Assembly: GCA_964023205.1 (NCBI GenBank)
Contig: OZ026836.1
Location: forward strand, 689,501-753,500
Direction: 5' to 3'
DNA from: Lutraria lutraria
Lineage: Eukaryota > Mollusca > Bivalvia > Venerida > Mactridae
DNA: 64,000 nt
Shown: one piece after another, positions 37,801 through 46,054 of the stretch
Numbering within the stretch: position 1 is the stretch's first letter
How the letters are laid out: every line of letters starts with the position of its first letter
Position numbers and translations under genes: made by a program
Notes under the pieces: generated by a model
Databases searched by the model: none
Told to the model about the DNA's origin: nothing
The model's input: only the letters and a program-made list of their open reading frames with translations

Positions 37801-39292
37801 TAAAGCAACACCCTTTAGGAGTAGCAGAATAATGTTGTTGTTGAGAGGCTGTTGCTCTAGAGAGGTTAAATCAACAGTTAAATTGTACAGTGAGATAAAA
37901 CTATGCTATTGTTTAAGGGAGGTTGTTGCTCAAGAGAGGGCCACTATGGAAAGGTTGTACTGTACTTGAAAACGTTTGTATTTTATGACTGATTCAAACA
38001 AGGATATGACGGTCTAGCATATACAAAGCATGTTGATGTGGTTAGAAAATGTTTCAGTACTGACAGTGTAGACGTATGGAAAAATAAATATTTCCTAAGG
38101 ACAACATAAGAACAATCACGTACACACATTAAGGGGGCAGATTTCTATTTTTTATTCCCAATAATTCTCAATCCTTTCATCCACAAGAAATGACAAATCA
38201 ATCTTTCTTTAAGTATAGTGTATACATAAGATAACCTTATTTCTGCAGATTTCTACACATTGAGATAAGACACATGGTTCTGTTCAGTTAACTAAATACA
38301 GACCAAAGTTGAATTCATTTATTTTCTCAATCAGTAGTGAATGTATCAACTTGTAGAATACTTTAAACATGTGTAGTTGTAATATAAGCTTCACAAACAT
38401 TATTCAACTTTGGTTTTCATAATAGATACTCGTCAAATCAATATACCGGTAATCAACAAATCACTTTAACATCTTGTATGATTTTAATTACATGTATGTT
38501 CTATCATCACCATACTGTTAAAATGTCTATCTTTCATTTAGTCTTTGAACACTTGTATTATAACACTATATAAATGATTAACAATTATTGTAATATAACT
38601 ATGTTCTGGGCTGGTGGCCTAAATCATTAATAAACATATTATTACACTGAAGTCGAAACTTGTGAATTTAATTTAAATAATTGAAATCTTTGAATCAATT
38701 AGAAATGCATTTCATGATTAATATACACTTCCTACACAGTCCACTGATAAAATCAATGTTACCTCAAGTCAACCATTATTACTATAAGACTGAATTTCAG
38801 TTAAAAAGCAATTAAAATTTCATAGGCTCACACCATTCACATCATGTAGTTGTGTTTCATTAATAACCAAAGATTATGAAGGATTATTGTTCACAAGTTC
38901 AATTTAGTCTACTTTGACACGTTATTTACCATTTATTGTGACATTCAGTCAGCCTAGGATAAAGTAGGTTAAGCTTGCAGACTTTATAACATAAAGTCAT
39001 GTATTCTTTAACTTCAATATAATCCTTTAACTGGTCATGATATAAGTAATCTATAAATCCATTACTTACTTGATAATATGGCTAACATTTAGTACATGTA
39101 GTATAAACTTGTGTAGTAGAAGCAATCACTTTACTGAATGTATAAGATACAAAATTCATCATTTAATATTAATAAACAAAATATGAAGAAATTGTCTGAA
39201 AAACATACCCTGAATTTTGGAAATCGTTGGATGAATTCATTCACAGACTTAGGGCTAGGGCCCATGGGCTGTTCATCAATATGTAGAGGCAT
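25658..39292 (-). CDS. NTAN1: NTAN1, protein N-terminal asparagine amidohydrolase (one internal exon missing)
   Basis: Deamidates N-terminal Asn to Asp on proteins, feeding them into the Arg/N-degron ubiquitin pathway in the cytosol and nucleus. Eight coding exons are readable: 39209-39292, 36296-36398, 35091-35156, 31548-31656, 30964-31016, [missing], 29566-29669, 28853-28966 and 25658-25822. All junctions are GT-AG, and the phases of the readable neighbours agree. Diagnostic residues: starts MPLHIDEQ; GLLYVGQREMAVV; then LGTDDATTCHIGILRHT, whose Cys (about residue 76) is the catalytic Cys of the family (Cys75 in the mammalian enzyme, from memory); CHFDGSG; LSLVGGF; FQDRGPDQSLRSARHFTG; and the C-terminal IGPFDYSS and HLSTSPEQEPKHF. 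The family normally has about 40 more residues between LVGGF and VVIQTGEI; they are absent here and probably lie in the N gap. Introns are large and repeat-filled. Confidence 0.93.
26560..26635. repeat. 19-bp tandem repeat, 4 copies
   Basis: Four copies of ACACCCATAGACTTCAACT with minor changes, inside an NTAN1 intron. Confidence 0.9.
26755..27105. repeat. 13-bp minisatellite, about 26 copies
   Basis: Unit GAGTAGATTTACT with variants GAGTAAATTTATT, GGGTAGATTTACT and GAGTAGATTTATG. It lies in an NTAN1 intron. Confidence 0.95.
27828..28650 (-). mobile_element. Dispersed repeat with internal units of about 120-140 bp
   Basis: Three or more internal units share 'acaaagggccataattcc', 'atagttctatgaaagttt' and 'aaaatcccttgagaaa'. 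Flanking parts carry 'tgcacaggtcctgaagag' and 'gaccttgacctactgatctg'. A related three-unit copy lies at 35280-35620. Non-coding; a repeat type I associate with bivalves. Confidence 0.65.
28853..28966 (-). CDS. NTAN1: NTAN1 penultimate coding exon
   Basis: 114 bp, phase 0 at both ends, acceptor TTAACAG and donor GTAATA. Reads VIDIYDNNKKQLVIGPFDYS and continues to PDPIIRQ. It matches the ISIYDAETEQLRIGPYSW region of the family. Confidence 0.92.
29137..29372 (+). mobile_element. tRNA-derived SINE
   Basis: The 5' part is tRNA-like, with an A-box-like GTGGTTCAGAGGTTAGAATG and a B-box-like GGGTTTGACTCC about 50 bp further. A roughly 130-bp body follows, containing GTTGCCAGTTCCTTGTAGAA, and the tail is AAAACTGCGTTAAACCCAAA + TAAATCC. 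No Pol III terminator test was done. It lies in an NTAN1 intron, opposite to the gene. Confidence 0.72.
29566..29669 (-). CDS. NTAN1: NTAN1 exon encoding the FQDRGP segment
   Basis: Acceptor TTCTTACAG. The first two bases complete an Ala codon, then VVIQTGEIFPAKFQDRGPDQ and SLRSARHFTGAERF. I chose the GTATGA donor over the GTTTGT six bases earlier because only it keeps phase 0 into the next exon; the other gives an immediate stop. Confidence 0.9.
29688..29824. mobile_element. Partial Tc1/mariner-like MITE, cut by the assembly gap
   Basis: Starts CAGTACAACCTCTCCAGAGC after a TA, like the complete copy at 37787-37962. It shares CTCTTGAGCAACAACCTCCCT with that copy in reverse orientation. The second terminus is missing because the N run begins. 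Confidence 0.65.
29825..30024. other. Assembly gap (200 N)
   Basis: Exactly 200 N, the size often used for gaps of unknown length. It lies between two NTAN1 exons, where about 40 family residues are missing, and interrupts repeats on both sides. Confidence 0.99.
30025..30400. repeat. Copy of the repeat family seen at 12360-12425 and 13247-13480
   Basis: Shares 'gtacataacgtaatacac' with the foldback element centre near 12400, and the GAAGTTCC...GCTCAGCAAATATTAAAT...ACATTTTAATATC series with 13247-13480. Its left part is lost in the assembly gap. Confidence 0.6.
30487..30952. repeat. 17-bp minisatellite, about 27 copies
   Basis: Unit ATAAGTTATACATACCT, with a frequent AGTAATACATACCT variant. 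Very low divergence. It ends just before the NTAN1 LVGGF exon. Confidence 0.96.
30964..31016 (-). CDS. NTAN1: NTAN1 short exon (LVGGF)
   Basis: 53 bp, acceptor TTTTAG and donor GTATTT. One base completes the Arg codon of the previous exon, then LELSLVGGFKDERETSE plus one base. It is adjacent to the 17-bp minisatellite at 30487-30952, which starts only about 10 bp into the following intron. Confidence 0.9.
31215..31385. repeat. Relic of a dispersed bivalve repeat
   Basis: Contains CTACTGACTTCAAAATCAAT + AGGGGTCATCTAC, 'gatgaccaacctcccaacc' and 'agactgaccgacatgtgcaa', a word series typical of the family also present at 27828-28650. Non-coding. Confidence 0.6.
31548..31656 (-). CDS. NTAN1: NTAN1 exon (CHFDGSG)
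   Basis: 109 bp, acceptor CATTACAG and donor GTTTGT, with two bases at each end shared with neighbouring codons. Reads A-SFVTGICHFDGSGLEKAV onward to GGKQWG. It corresponds to the THCDGTDTKAEV region of mammalian NTAN1. Confidence 0.9.
31657..32040. other. NTAN1 intron sequence, no repeat recognised
   Basis: AT-rich. Apart from a short duplicated 'acaacagtctgttgtatgta' pair near 31726-31765, nothing was identified. Confidence 0.5.
32041..33004. repeat. 20-23-bp minisatellite, left part, about 43 copies
   Basis: Unit GATGATAACAATATAAGACA + TGT, alternating with a 20-bp form lacking TGT. It is the same array as 34823-35088, split by a LINE. Long minus-strand frames (Ser-Tyr-Thr-Val-Ile-Ile type) are repeat artefacts. 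Confidence 0.95.
33005..34822 (-). mobile_element. 5'-truncated LINE inserted into a minisatellite
   Basis: Both sides are the same 23-bp array, and ATATA is present at 33000-33004 and 34823-34827, consistent with a 5-bp target-site duplication. The 3' end (left, minus strand) finishes with short tandem repeats GAAACTT, a common LINE 3' ending, after an AATAAATGTTGAAAC tail. It encodes part of a reverse transcriptase and everything C-terminal to it; the endonuclease and the N-terminal RT are missing. Confidence 0.88.
33275..34822 (-). CDS. LINE reverse transcriptase, C-terminal part (about 515 codons, open)
   Basis: Non-LTR retrotransposon polymerase, which copies element RNA at a nicked target. 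Order seen: LFCAFIDFSQAFDKVW (RT block with the first catalytic Asp); VRQGENLSPLLFSIFLNDLQ; LLYADDTIIVS (YADD active site); the thumb region around YLGVTFTRNGSF; a long connecting domain with MLYGELGRFPIDV; and near the C-terminus a Cys-His cluster, CPLCNTN...HYILQCPFF. The stop is at 33275-33277. There are no internal stops or frameshifts, so the copy looks fairly young. The frame continues rightward into minisatellite sequence, so its true start is lost. Clade not assigned; Jockey/CR1/I-like groups are candidates. Confidence 0.85.
   Translation of the reverse strand, partial: HIFTLHTLSEILKKHKKKLFCAFIDFSQAFDKVWRSGLWQKLLDLVDGKIFEIVYNMYQNIKSCIKLNGMYSNFFKSDIGVRQGENLSPLLFSIFLNDLQSYLENDNVIGVELFTPNDVTYWLKLLTLLYADDTIIVSDNADDFQNCLNSFYNYCNVWKLTVNLSKTKIIVFGSRNLNFDFRLGDHKIEITTTYNYLGVTFTRNGSFLEARKNLVQQAKKAMYCVLSRINNAELPVDLSLKLFDNTILPILTYGSEIFGFENIDILENVHKDFLRKITRAKKSTPIYMLYGELGRFPIDVIIKSRMIAYWSRLVTGKAEKLSLKIYNYMLNQTHEYKWTRKIQEILNTCGRSHIWDDQPIYNTPILHKIVKQTLKDQYKQTWNAQLEQSNKGKLYKQFKSDLELETYFKLLKKHDSDVFFKFRTANHRLPIETGRYDGTLLHDRICPLCNTNTIGSEKHYILQCPFFNMDRNRFLNIPRYTDPDLFYIQIMQSQNVHGLEKFCKLLNKITRKFSR
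34823..35088. repeat. 20-23-bp minisatellite, right part, about 12 copies
   Basis: Same unit as 32041-33004, resuming after the LINE. It ends next to the donor site of the NTAN1 catalytic-Cys exon. Confidence 0.94.
35091..35156 (-). CDS. NTAN1: NTAN1 catalytic-Cys exon
   Basis: 66 bp, acceptor GTATTTCAG and donor GTATAC. Encodes CIQVLGTDDATTCHIGILRH plus T. The TDDATTCH motif holds the nucleophilic Cys. The exon abuts the 23-bp minisatellite: only a few bases separate its donor site from the first repeat unit. Confidence 0.94.
35280..35620 (-). mobile_element. Dispersed repeat, related to 27828-28650
   Basis: Three units with 'aacaaagggccataattcc', 'acaatagttctatgaaagt' and 'aatcccttgagaa'. 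Non-coding; NTAN1 intron. Confidence 0.6.
35950..36250. mobile_element. Dispersed repeat fragment
   Basis: Contains 'ggggcataaatcagaagtgt', 'tttgaccgagatctcatggc' and 'catttccatgaagtttggt', then GGATGCCGCCCGCCAAAAAG. The wording fits a bivalve dispersed repeat distinct from the previous one. Chance frames of 60-80 codons here are not genes. Confidence 0.5.
36296..36398 (-). CDS. NTAN1: NTAN1 second coding exon
   Basis: 103 bp, phase 0 start, acceptor TTGTTGTAG, donor GTAATC. Encodes ESGVQITSKPTKAVPPHGLL then YVGQREMAVVDPSD. It matches GPQGLLYVQQRELAV of the mammalian protein. Confidence 0.92.
37787..37962. mobile_element. Tc1/mariner-like MITE, 176 bp
   Basis: Starts CAGTGCAACCTCTC and ends with the imperfect inverse AAAGGTTGTACTG; TA on both sides (37785-37786 and 37963-37964). 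The interior is palindromic (GTTGTTGAGAGGCTGTTGCTC). It lies in the intron between the first two NTAN1 coding exons. Confidence 0.75.
37965..39208. other. NTAN1 intron, nothing recognised
   Basis: AT-rich with no exon, tRNA or terminal repeat that I can support. Confidence 0.5.
39209..39292 (-). CDS. NTAN1: NTAN1 first coding exon
   Basis: 28 codons from ATG: MPLHIDEQPMGPSPKSVNEF then IQRFPKFR, donor GTATGT in phase 0. The MPL start is shared with the mammalian enzyme; the Met is removed and Pro2 becomes N-terminal in the characterised protein. An acceptor (CTTTCAG) lies 10 bp upstream of the ATG at 39303, so a non-coding exon must precede it. Confidence 0.88.
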
Positions 39293-39302
39293 AGCTCAGC
39301 AC

Positions 39303-40439
39303 CTGAAAGTAACGTGTAGCAAATAATTTACCCCAAACTATACTTTATACATGACATGCACACATAAAATTAACAATTTATAATTGAATGTCAATAAAAT
39401 AGACATTGCTAGTTCCAGTACAAGAATTTGTAAACAAGTAAATTACTAATCTTAAAATTTATACCACTCCGACATTCCTATACAAGAAATATACTTCTTG
39501 TTATATCATAAATTAGATCAAATACAAAATATTTATTTTGTGATAAGCTCAAGTATATACTATACATATGAGTTAAAAGATAGATTTGTGATATTGAAAC
39601 AGATATAAACAAATACTTTGTGATATATCCCGAGTCCTTACACAATTTATGCTGTCAATAAATTGGACAGATATAGTAATAGCATAGTAAACATTTCACA
39701 CAAAATAAATACGATTATAATACGGTCAATTTACCTGTTCTATATTGATCCAAAAGATCAAACGTTTAAAGATTTTGTAAGTTATCAGAATAACACAAAT
39801 ATATCCTTTAATTTCAGCCTGGAATACAGAATGGTAACTACTAGAGGTTGTAAACCTAACACAAGGACAAGTAGATAGCCTGCCAAAATCTGCCCTACAG
39901 TATACTAAATAGCTTGCATAAATTAAACACAAATACTACTTGATAAAGAATGCTATCAATTGTGATCAATAATAAAGCTATTTACTTTATAATCCTGTAT
40001 AGTTTTAAAATAGAGCAATTTAACCTTTTTTAAATAGCAGTCACCATAAAACTATGAATATATTCTATTCAATATGTAATCAATTCTTGCTTACAAGGTA
40101 GGAATTCAGTAAAAAATAGTATTCCATTCAAATAAGCATTTATCATTGACTAAATGATTGACAGAGAGCTTAAGTATAAAGTGAACAAGGTTATGCATGC
40201 ACACAGAGAACAGTTTTAAGACAGTGGATTGACACCAGTGGACATAGATTAGATATAAACTGGACAGTACAGACAATGTAATATCATTTAAACTTGTTCA
40301 TGGTTAAAGTCAACAGTGAGTTTATAAGTTACACTGAGCAGGTAATTCAGATATTTTTAACAAAAAACATTTACCCCATCTGTCACTCTACTGTGCTCAC
40401 ATCTTAACATTATTGAGTGAGATAATACAGACAGGACAT
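39303..40439. other. Inferred NTAN1 intron 1, nothing recognised
   Basis: AT-rich sequence upstream of the first coding exon. No second upstream ATG extending the NTAN1 frame was seen. Confidence 0.5.
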
Positions 40440-41300
40440 TATATAAATATCATATTTCTGAGAATGCGTTATTAAAAATTGTTAGCACGATAAAAATAAT
40501 TTTGACAGAGGTAGCGCCAAGGTCAAAATTACTTTTTTGAGGGGTGGCAATTTTTAATAACGCCCTCTCAGAAATGTGATATTTATTTTACTATACCAAA
40601 GATCACGGAAATAAATAAAGAAAAATATGATGTCACAACATTTTAATAAGCAATGGAATTACATAGACTATCAAAGTTAAATTAGCGCTTCAAATTCAGT
40701 AAACAAAATTTTGGTCTAATTAAAAGTATTTTCAAGTAGAATGTACAATCTAGAACAGATTTTATTATGAACAACTTGTCAAATAAAATTTTAATGGAAA
40801 ATGATCTAATAACCGAAAATTTAAACTGTATGCACATCATTTCTGCGCATGTGTTATTACAGTGCGTAATCATATAAATATCAGTTTCTGAGAGGGAGTT
40901 ATTAAAAATTTATTTTTAATAACACACTCTCAGAAATGTGATATTTATTTTATTATACTGAAGATTTCATATAAATATAAAAAGAAAAATATGATGTCAC
41001 AACATTTTAATAAGCAATGACATTACATGGACTATCAAGCTTTTACTAGCGCTTCAAACTCAGAATTTTCTGTACCAAAAAACTCCAGGAACAGCTTTAC
41101 GCTATATACTATCTACACATCTTTTTGAATTAGTCTAATTAAAAGAATTTTCAAGTAGAATGTACAATCTAGAACAGATTTTATTATGAACAACTCAAAT
41201 AAATGGAAAAAAATTTAATAACCGATAATCTGTTTGAACTGTACACACGTCATTTCTGTGCATGTGTTATTACAGCATGTTATTAAAAATTATTGCCTGG
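40440..41300. mobile_element. Duplicated palindromic (foldback/MITE) repeats
   Basis: Palindrome 1 (40447-40585): 'gcgttattaaaaattg' against 'caatttttaataacgc', with outer arms 'tcatatttctgagaa' and 'ctcagaaatgtgatattt'. Palindrome 2 (40871-40953): the same words with almost no loop. The segments after each (40586-40870 and 40955-41275) are direct repeats of each other, sharing 'aaaaatatgatgtcacaaca' and 'ttttaataagcaatg'. Two related elements probably lie in tandem. Confidence 0.7.
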
Positions 41301-41439
41301 TCAAGGTATAGGTGACTTTACATTGGAAACGGGAGTGAGGTATAACCTTCACAACACTACAACAACAACACAGCTATGTGTTCTATAAACGAAACAAAGG
41401 TCAAAAGTTAACTTCAACAACATCATGATAAACATATTC

Positions 41440-43500
41440 AAATGAAGTCTAAAATCTCTTCTAATATAGTGACTGTTTACAAGTCTAAAATCTCTTCTAA
41501 TATAGTGACTGTTCACAAGTCTACAATCTCTTCTAATATAGTGACTGTTCACAAGTCTACAATCTCTTCTAATATAGTGTTTGTTCACAAGTCTACAATC
41601 TCTTCTAATATAGTGACTGTTCACAAGTCTAAAATCTCTTCTAATATAGTGTTTGTTCACAAGTCTAAAATCTCTTCTAATATAGTGTTTGTTCACAAGT
41701 CTAAAATCTCTTCTAATATAGTGACTGTTCACAAGTCTAAAATTTCTTCTAATATAGTGTTTGTTCACAAGTCTAAAATCTCTTCTAATATAGTGACTGT
41801 TCACAAGTCTAAAATCTCTTCTAATATAGTGTTTGTTCACAAGTCTACAATCTCTTCTAATATAGTGTTTGTTCACAAGTCTACAATCTCTTCTAATATA
41901 GTGACTGTTCACAAGTCTAAAATCTCTTCTAATATAGTGTTTGTTCACAAGTCTAAAATCTCTTCTAATATAGTGTTTGTTCACAAGTCTAAAATCTCTT
42001 CTAATATAGTGTTTGTTCACAAGTCTAAAATCTCTTCTAATATAGTGTTTGTTCACAAGTCTAAAATCTCTTCTAATATAGTGTTTGTTCACAAGTCTAC
42101 AATCTCTTCTAATATAGTGACTGTTCACAAGTCTAAAATCTCTTCTAATATAGTGTTTGTTCACAAGTCTAAAATCTCTTCTAATATAGTGACTGTTCAC
42201 AAGTCTAAAATCTCTTCTAATATAGTGTTTGTTCACAAGTCTAAAATCTCTTCTAATATAGTGTTTGTTCACAAGTCTAAAATCTCTTCTAATATAGTGA
42301 CTGTTCACAAGTCTACAATCTCTTCTAATATAGTGTTTGTTCACAAGTCTAAAATCTCTTCTAATATAGTGACTGTTCACAAGTCTAAAATCTCTTCTAA
42401 TATAGTGTTTGTTCACAAGTCTAAAATCTCTTCTAATATAGTGACTGTTCACAAGTCTAAAATCTCTTCTAATATAGTGTTTGTTCACAAGTCTAAAATC
42501 TCTTCTAATATAGTGTTTGTTCACAAGTCTACAATCTCTTCTAATATAGTGACTGTTCACAAGTCTAAAATCTCTTCTAATATAGTGTTTGTTCACAAGT
42601 CTACAATCTCTTCTAATATAGTGTTTGTTCACAAGTCTACAATCTCTTCTAATATAGTGACTGTTCACAAGTCTAAAATCTCTTCTAATATAGTGTTTGT
42701 TCACAAGTCTAAAATCTCTTCTAATATAGTGTTTGTTGACAAGTCTAAAATCTCTTCTAATATAGTGTTTGTTCACAAGTCTACAATCTCTTCTAATATA
42801 GTGACTGTTCACAAGTCTAAAATCTCTTCTAATATAGTGTTTGTTCACAAGTCTAAAATCTCTTCTAATATAGTGACTGTTCACAAGTCTAAAATCTCTT
42901 CTAATATAGTGTTTGTTCACAAGTCTAAAATCTCTTCTAATATAGTGTTTGTTCACAAGTCTAAAATCTCTTCTAATATAGTGACTGTTCACAAGTCTAC
43001 AATCTCTTCTAATATAGTGTTTGTTCACAAGTCTACAATCTCTTCTAATATAGTGACTGTTCACAAGTCTAAAATCTCTTCTAATATAGTGTTTGTTCAC
43101 AAGTCTAAAATCTCTTCTAATATAGTGACTGTTCACAAGTCTAAAATCTCTTCTAATATAGTGTTTGTTCACAAGTCTAAAATCTCTTCTAATATAGTGT
43201 TTGTTCACAAGTCTAAAATCTCTTCTAATATAGTGACTGTTCACAAGTCTACAATCTCTTCTAATATAGTGTTTGTTCACAAGTCTAAAATCTCTTCTAA
43301 TATAGTGTTTGTTCACAAGTCTAAAATCTCTTCTAATATAGTGACTGTTCACAAGTCTACAATCTCTTCTAATATAGTGACTGTTGACAAGTCTACAATC
43401 TCTTCTAATATAGTGTCTGTTCACAAGTCTAAAATCTCTTCTAATATAGTGTTTGTTTACAAGTCTAAAATCTCTTCTAATATAAATGTCTGTACAAAAG
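41440..43500. repeat. 36-bp minisatellite array, about 57 copies
   Basis: Unit AAGTCTAAAATCTCTTCTAA + TATAGTGTTTGTTCAC. It varies at two sites almost exclusively (AAAATC/ACAATC and GTGTTT/GTGACT). Being 12 codons long, it leaves 691-codon frames open on both strands (repeats KSKISSNIVFVH on plus, NKHYIRRDFRLV on minus). I treat both as artefacts. It lies in inferred NTAN1 intron 1. Confidence 0.96.
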
Positions 43501-43559
43501 TCTACAATCTCTCATAGTGTCTGTACACATGTCTACAGTCTCTCATAATATAGTGTATG

Positions 43560-45115
43560 TTCACAAGTCTATAGTGATCCTGCTTATAGTGACAAGTTCT
43601 TAGGGACCCTGGCTATAGTGACAAGTTCTTAGTGAACCTGTCTATAGTGACAAGTCCTTAGTGAACCTGTCTATAGTGACAAGTCCTTAGTGAACCTGTC
43701 TATAGTGACAAGTCCTTAGTGACCATGTCTATAGTGACAAGTCCTTAGTGACCATGTCTATAGTGACAAGTCCTTAGTGACCATGTCTATAGTGACAAGT
43801 CCTTAGTGAACATGTCTATAGTGACAAGTCCTTAGTGAACCTGTCTATAGTGACAAGTCCTTAGTGAACCTGTCTATAGTGACAAGTCCTTAGTGAACCT
43901 GTCTATAGTGACAAGTCCTTAGTGAACCTGTCTATAGTGACAAGTCCTTAGTGACCATGTCTATAGTGACAAGTCCTTAGACACCATGTCTATAGTGACA
44001 AGTCCTTAGACACCATGTCTATAGTGACAAGTCCTTAGTGAACCTGTCTATAGTGACAAGTCCTTAGTGAACCTGTCTATAGTGACAAGTCCTTAGTGAA
44101 CCTGTCTATAGTGACAAGTCCTTAGTGAACCTGTCTATAGTGACAAGTCCTTAGTGACCATGTCTATAGTGACAAGTCCTTAGACACCATGTCTATAGTG
44201 ACAAGTCCTTAGACACCATGTCTATAGTGACAAGTCCTCAGTGAACCTGTCTATAGTGACAAGTCCTTAGTGACCCTGTCTGTCCTTATGGACCCTGTCT
44301 ATAGTGACAAGTCCTTAATGACCCTGTCTATAGTGGCAAGTCCTTAGGGACCCTGTCTATAGAGGCAAGTCCTTAGGGACCCTGTCTATAGTGGCAAGTC
44401 CTTAGTGACCCAGTCCATAATGACCAGTCCTTAGTGACCCAGTCTATAGTGACAAGTCCTTAATGGCCCAGTCTATATAGTGACAAGTCCTTAGTGACCC
44501 AGTCTATAGTGACAAGTCCTTAATGGCCCAGTCTATATAGTGACAAGTCCTTAGTGACCGAGTCAATAGTGAACCAGCATATAGTGACAAGTCCTTAGTG
44601 GCCCTGTCTATAGTGACCCAGTCTATAGTGACAAGTCCTTAGTGACCCAAGTCTATAGTGACAAGTCCTTAGTGACCCAGTCTATAGTGACCCAGTCTAT
44701 AGTGACAAGTCCTTAATGGCCCAGTCTATATAGTGACAAGTCCTTAGTGACTGAGTCAATAGTGAACCAGCATATAGTGACCAATCCTTAGAGGCCCAGT
44801 CTATAGTGACCCTGTCTATATAGTGACAAGTCCTTGGTGACCCAGTCTATAGTGACACTTCCCTAGTGACCCTGTCTATAGTGACCCTGTCTATAGTGAC
44901 CCAGTCTATAGTGACAAGTCCTTAGTGAAAAGTCCTTAGTGACCCTGCCTATAGTGACAAGTCCTTACTGACCCAGTCTATAGTGACCCAGTCTATAGTG
45001 ACAAGTCCTTATAGTGACCCAGTCTATAGTGACAATTCCTTAGTGACCCTGTCTATAGTGACCCAGTCTATAGTGACAAGTCCTAAGTGACCCAGTCTGT
45101 AGTGATTCAGCATAT
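43560..45115. repeat. 29-bp minisatellite array, about 50 copies, degenerating rightward
   Basis: Unit TATAGTGACAAGTCCTTAGT + GAACCTGTC. The left part (43620-44280) is nearly uniform. The right part mixes partial units such as TATAGTGACCCAGTC. It ends about 350 bp before the inferred NTAN1 first exon. Confidence 0.95.
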
Positions 45116-45471
45116 AATAACACAGTCCATATCGACCAAGCAAATAGTGACCCAGTCGATACATCACTGAGGAGTACATGACTATATCTACATACACAAC
45201 TATTATGAGTCTAATACAAACTTTTAATTGATGTTAATAACCTGCCCAATGTGTAAAATGTGTTTGTTTCTTGGGAGAAAACGTCTATGGAGGTGCTGGG
45301 GATGAAACGTCTGCCAGCTCTCTAGTACGACACTACAACTTGCAAGAAGACGATCCAAGACATGAAAGAAAATGATCTACATGAATTATCTCAATCAAAA
45401 CTGCTTCCATCTATTTGACAATTTCATCTAGCAAATAAAACAAAATTAACATTATAATAACTCATACTTAC

Positions 45472-45600
45472 ACAGTACCAAATTATTTATATCTCTTAAA
45501 TTGAAAATTAGCCATTCAGATTACGCTCCATCACATTTCTACTTTCGTTTTGAAACTTTACGGACTTAACCGGAATATTACGAAGTTGCGCTGTTCATTT
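45472..45600 (-). other. NTAN1: Candidate NTAN1 non-coding first exon
   Basis: On the minus strand a very good donor, GTACTGT then GTAAGTATGAG, lies at 45471. The sequence upstream of it (45472 to about 45600) is less AT-rich than its surroundings. It would splice to the acceptor at 39303, ten bases before the NTAN1 ATG. The 5' limit is a guess. The evidence is donor strength and position only. Confidence 0.45.
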
Positions 45601-45640
45601 TCAAGGTGCAAACCCCGTTCAACTTCCTTTTTCGTGTCGG
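45590..45640. promoter_or_regulatory. Candidate shared NTAN1/RPSA promoter with RPSA TOP start
   Basis: On the plus strand a pyrimidine tract, CTTCCTTTTTCG at 45623-45634, fits the 5' terminal oligopyrimidine start of ribosomal-protein mRNAs. It is followed 33 bases later by a strong GTAAGT donor at 45667. The opposite strand carries the candidate NTAN1 first exon immediately to the left. No TATA box stands out. Confidence 0.45.
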
Positions 45641-45666
45641 ACTCCATTCGGCATCGGTTATATTTT
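45627..45666 (+). other. RPSA: Candidate RPSA 5' UTR exon 1
   Basis: A short leader from the pyrimidine tract to the donor TTTT|GTAAGTGAG. It would join the acceptor TTTTGTAG at 48122, giving a leader of roughly 40 + 33 nt before the ATG. Short TOP leaders with a non-coding first exon are usual for RPSA. Not confirmed by transcript data. Confidence 0.5.
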
Positions 45667-46054
45667 GTAAGTGAGCGATTTGTCTTGTTATTTGATAGAA
45701 TTTTGATGAAAAACTTTAATTTTCTCCCTATTATTGTAAATATGATTCACAGTTTATTTCGAACTAGTGAACGTGTGGTGATTTTTCAGAAGAACGGTAA
45801 AAAATCTATAATTAACCTGTTTTCGCGATTGCACATGCGTACTGTTTCCTTTGATCTGCTTGGCAAATAAATACACTTCTTTTTTTAATGTGCCGTTCAC
45901 CTTTGACATTCCTTATGTAGTTCTGTGCTACATTTGCTAGTTTACATACTTCTGTAATAAACGTCATTAATAAAGAGATGGTAACGTTACTCGCGTCAGA
46001 AAATGATTTTTTTTCTCAATTTTGTTTGTTTATTTCAACTGTCAGTGATGAAAC

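Noticed and set aside
41349..43517. Two 691-codon frames on opposite strands
   Set aside because: Both fall within the 36-bp array and mirror each other. Composition is a pure 12-residue repeat.
45550..45870. 106-codon plus-strand frame
   Set aside because: It overlaps the candidate RPSA first exon and splice donor. The residues show no recognisable domain.
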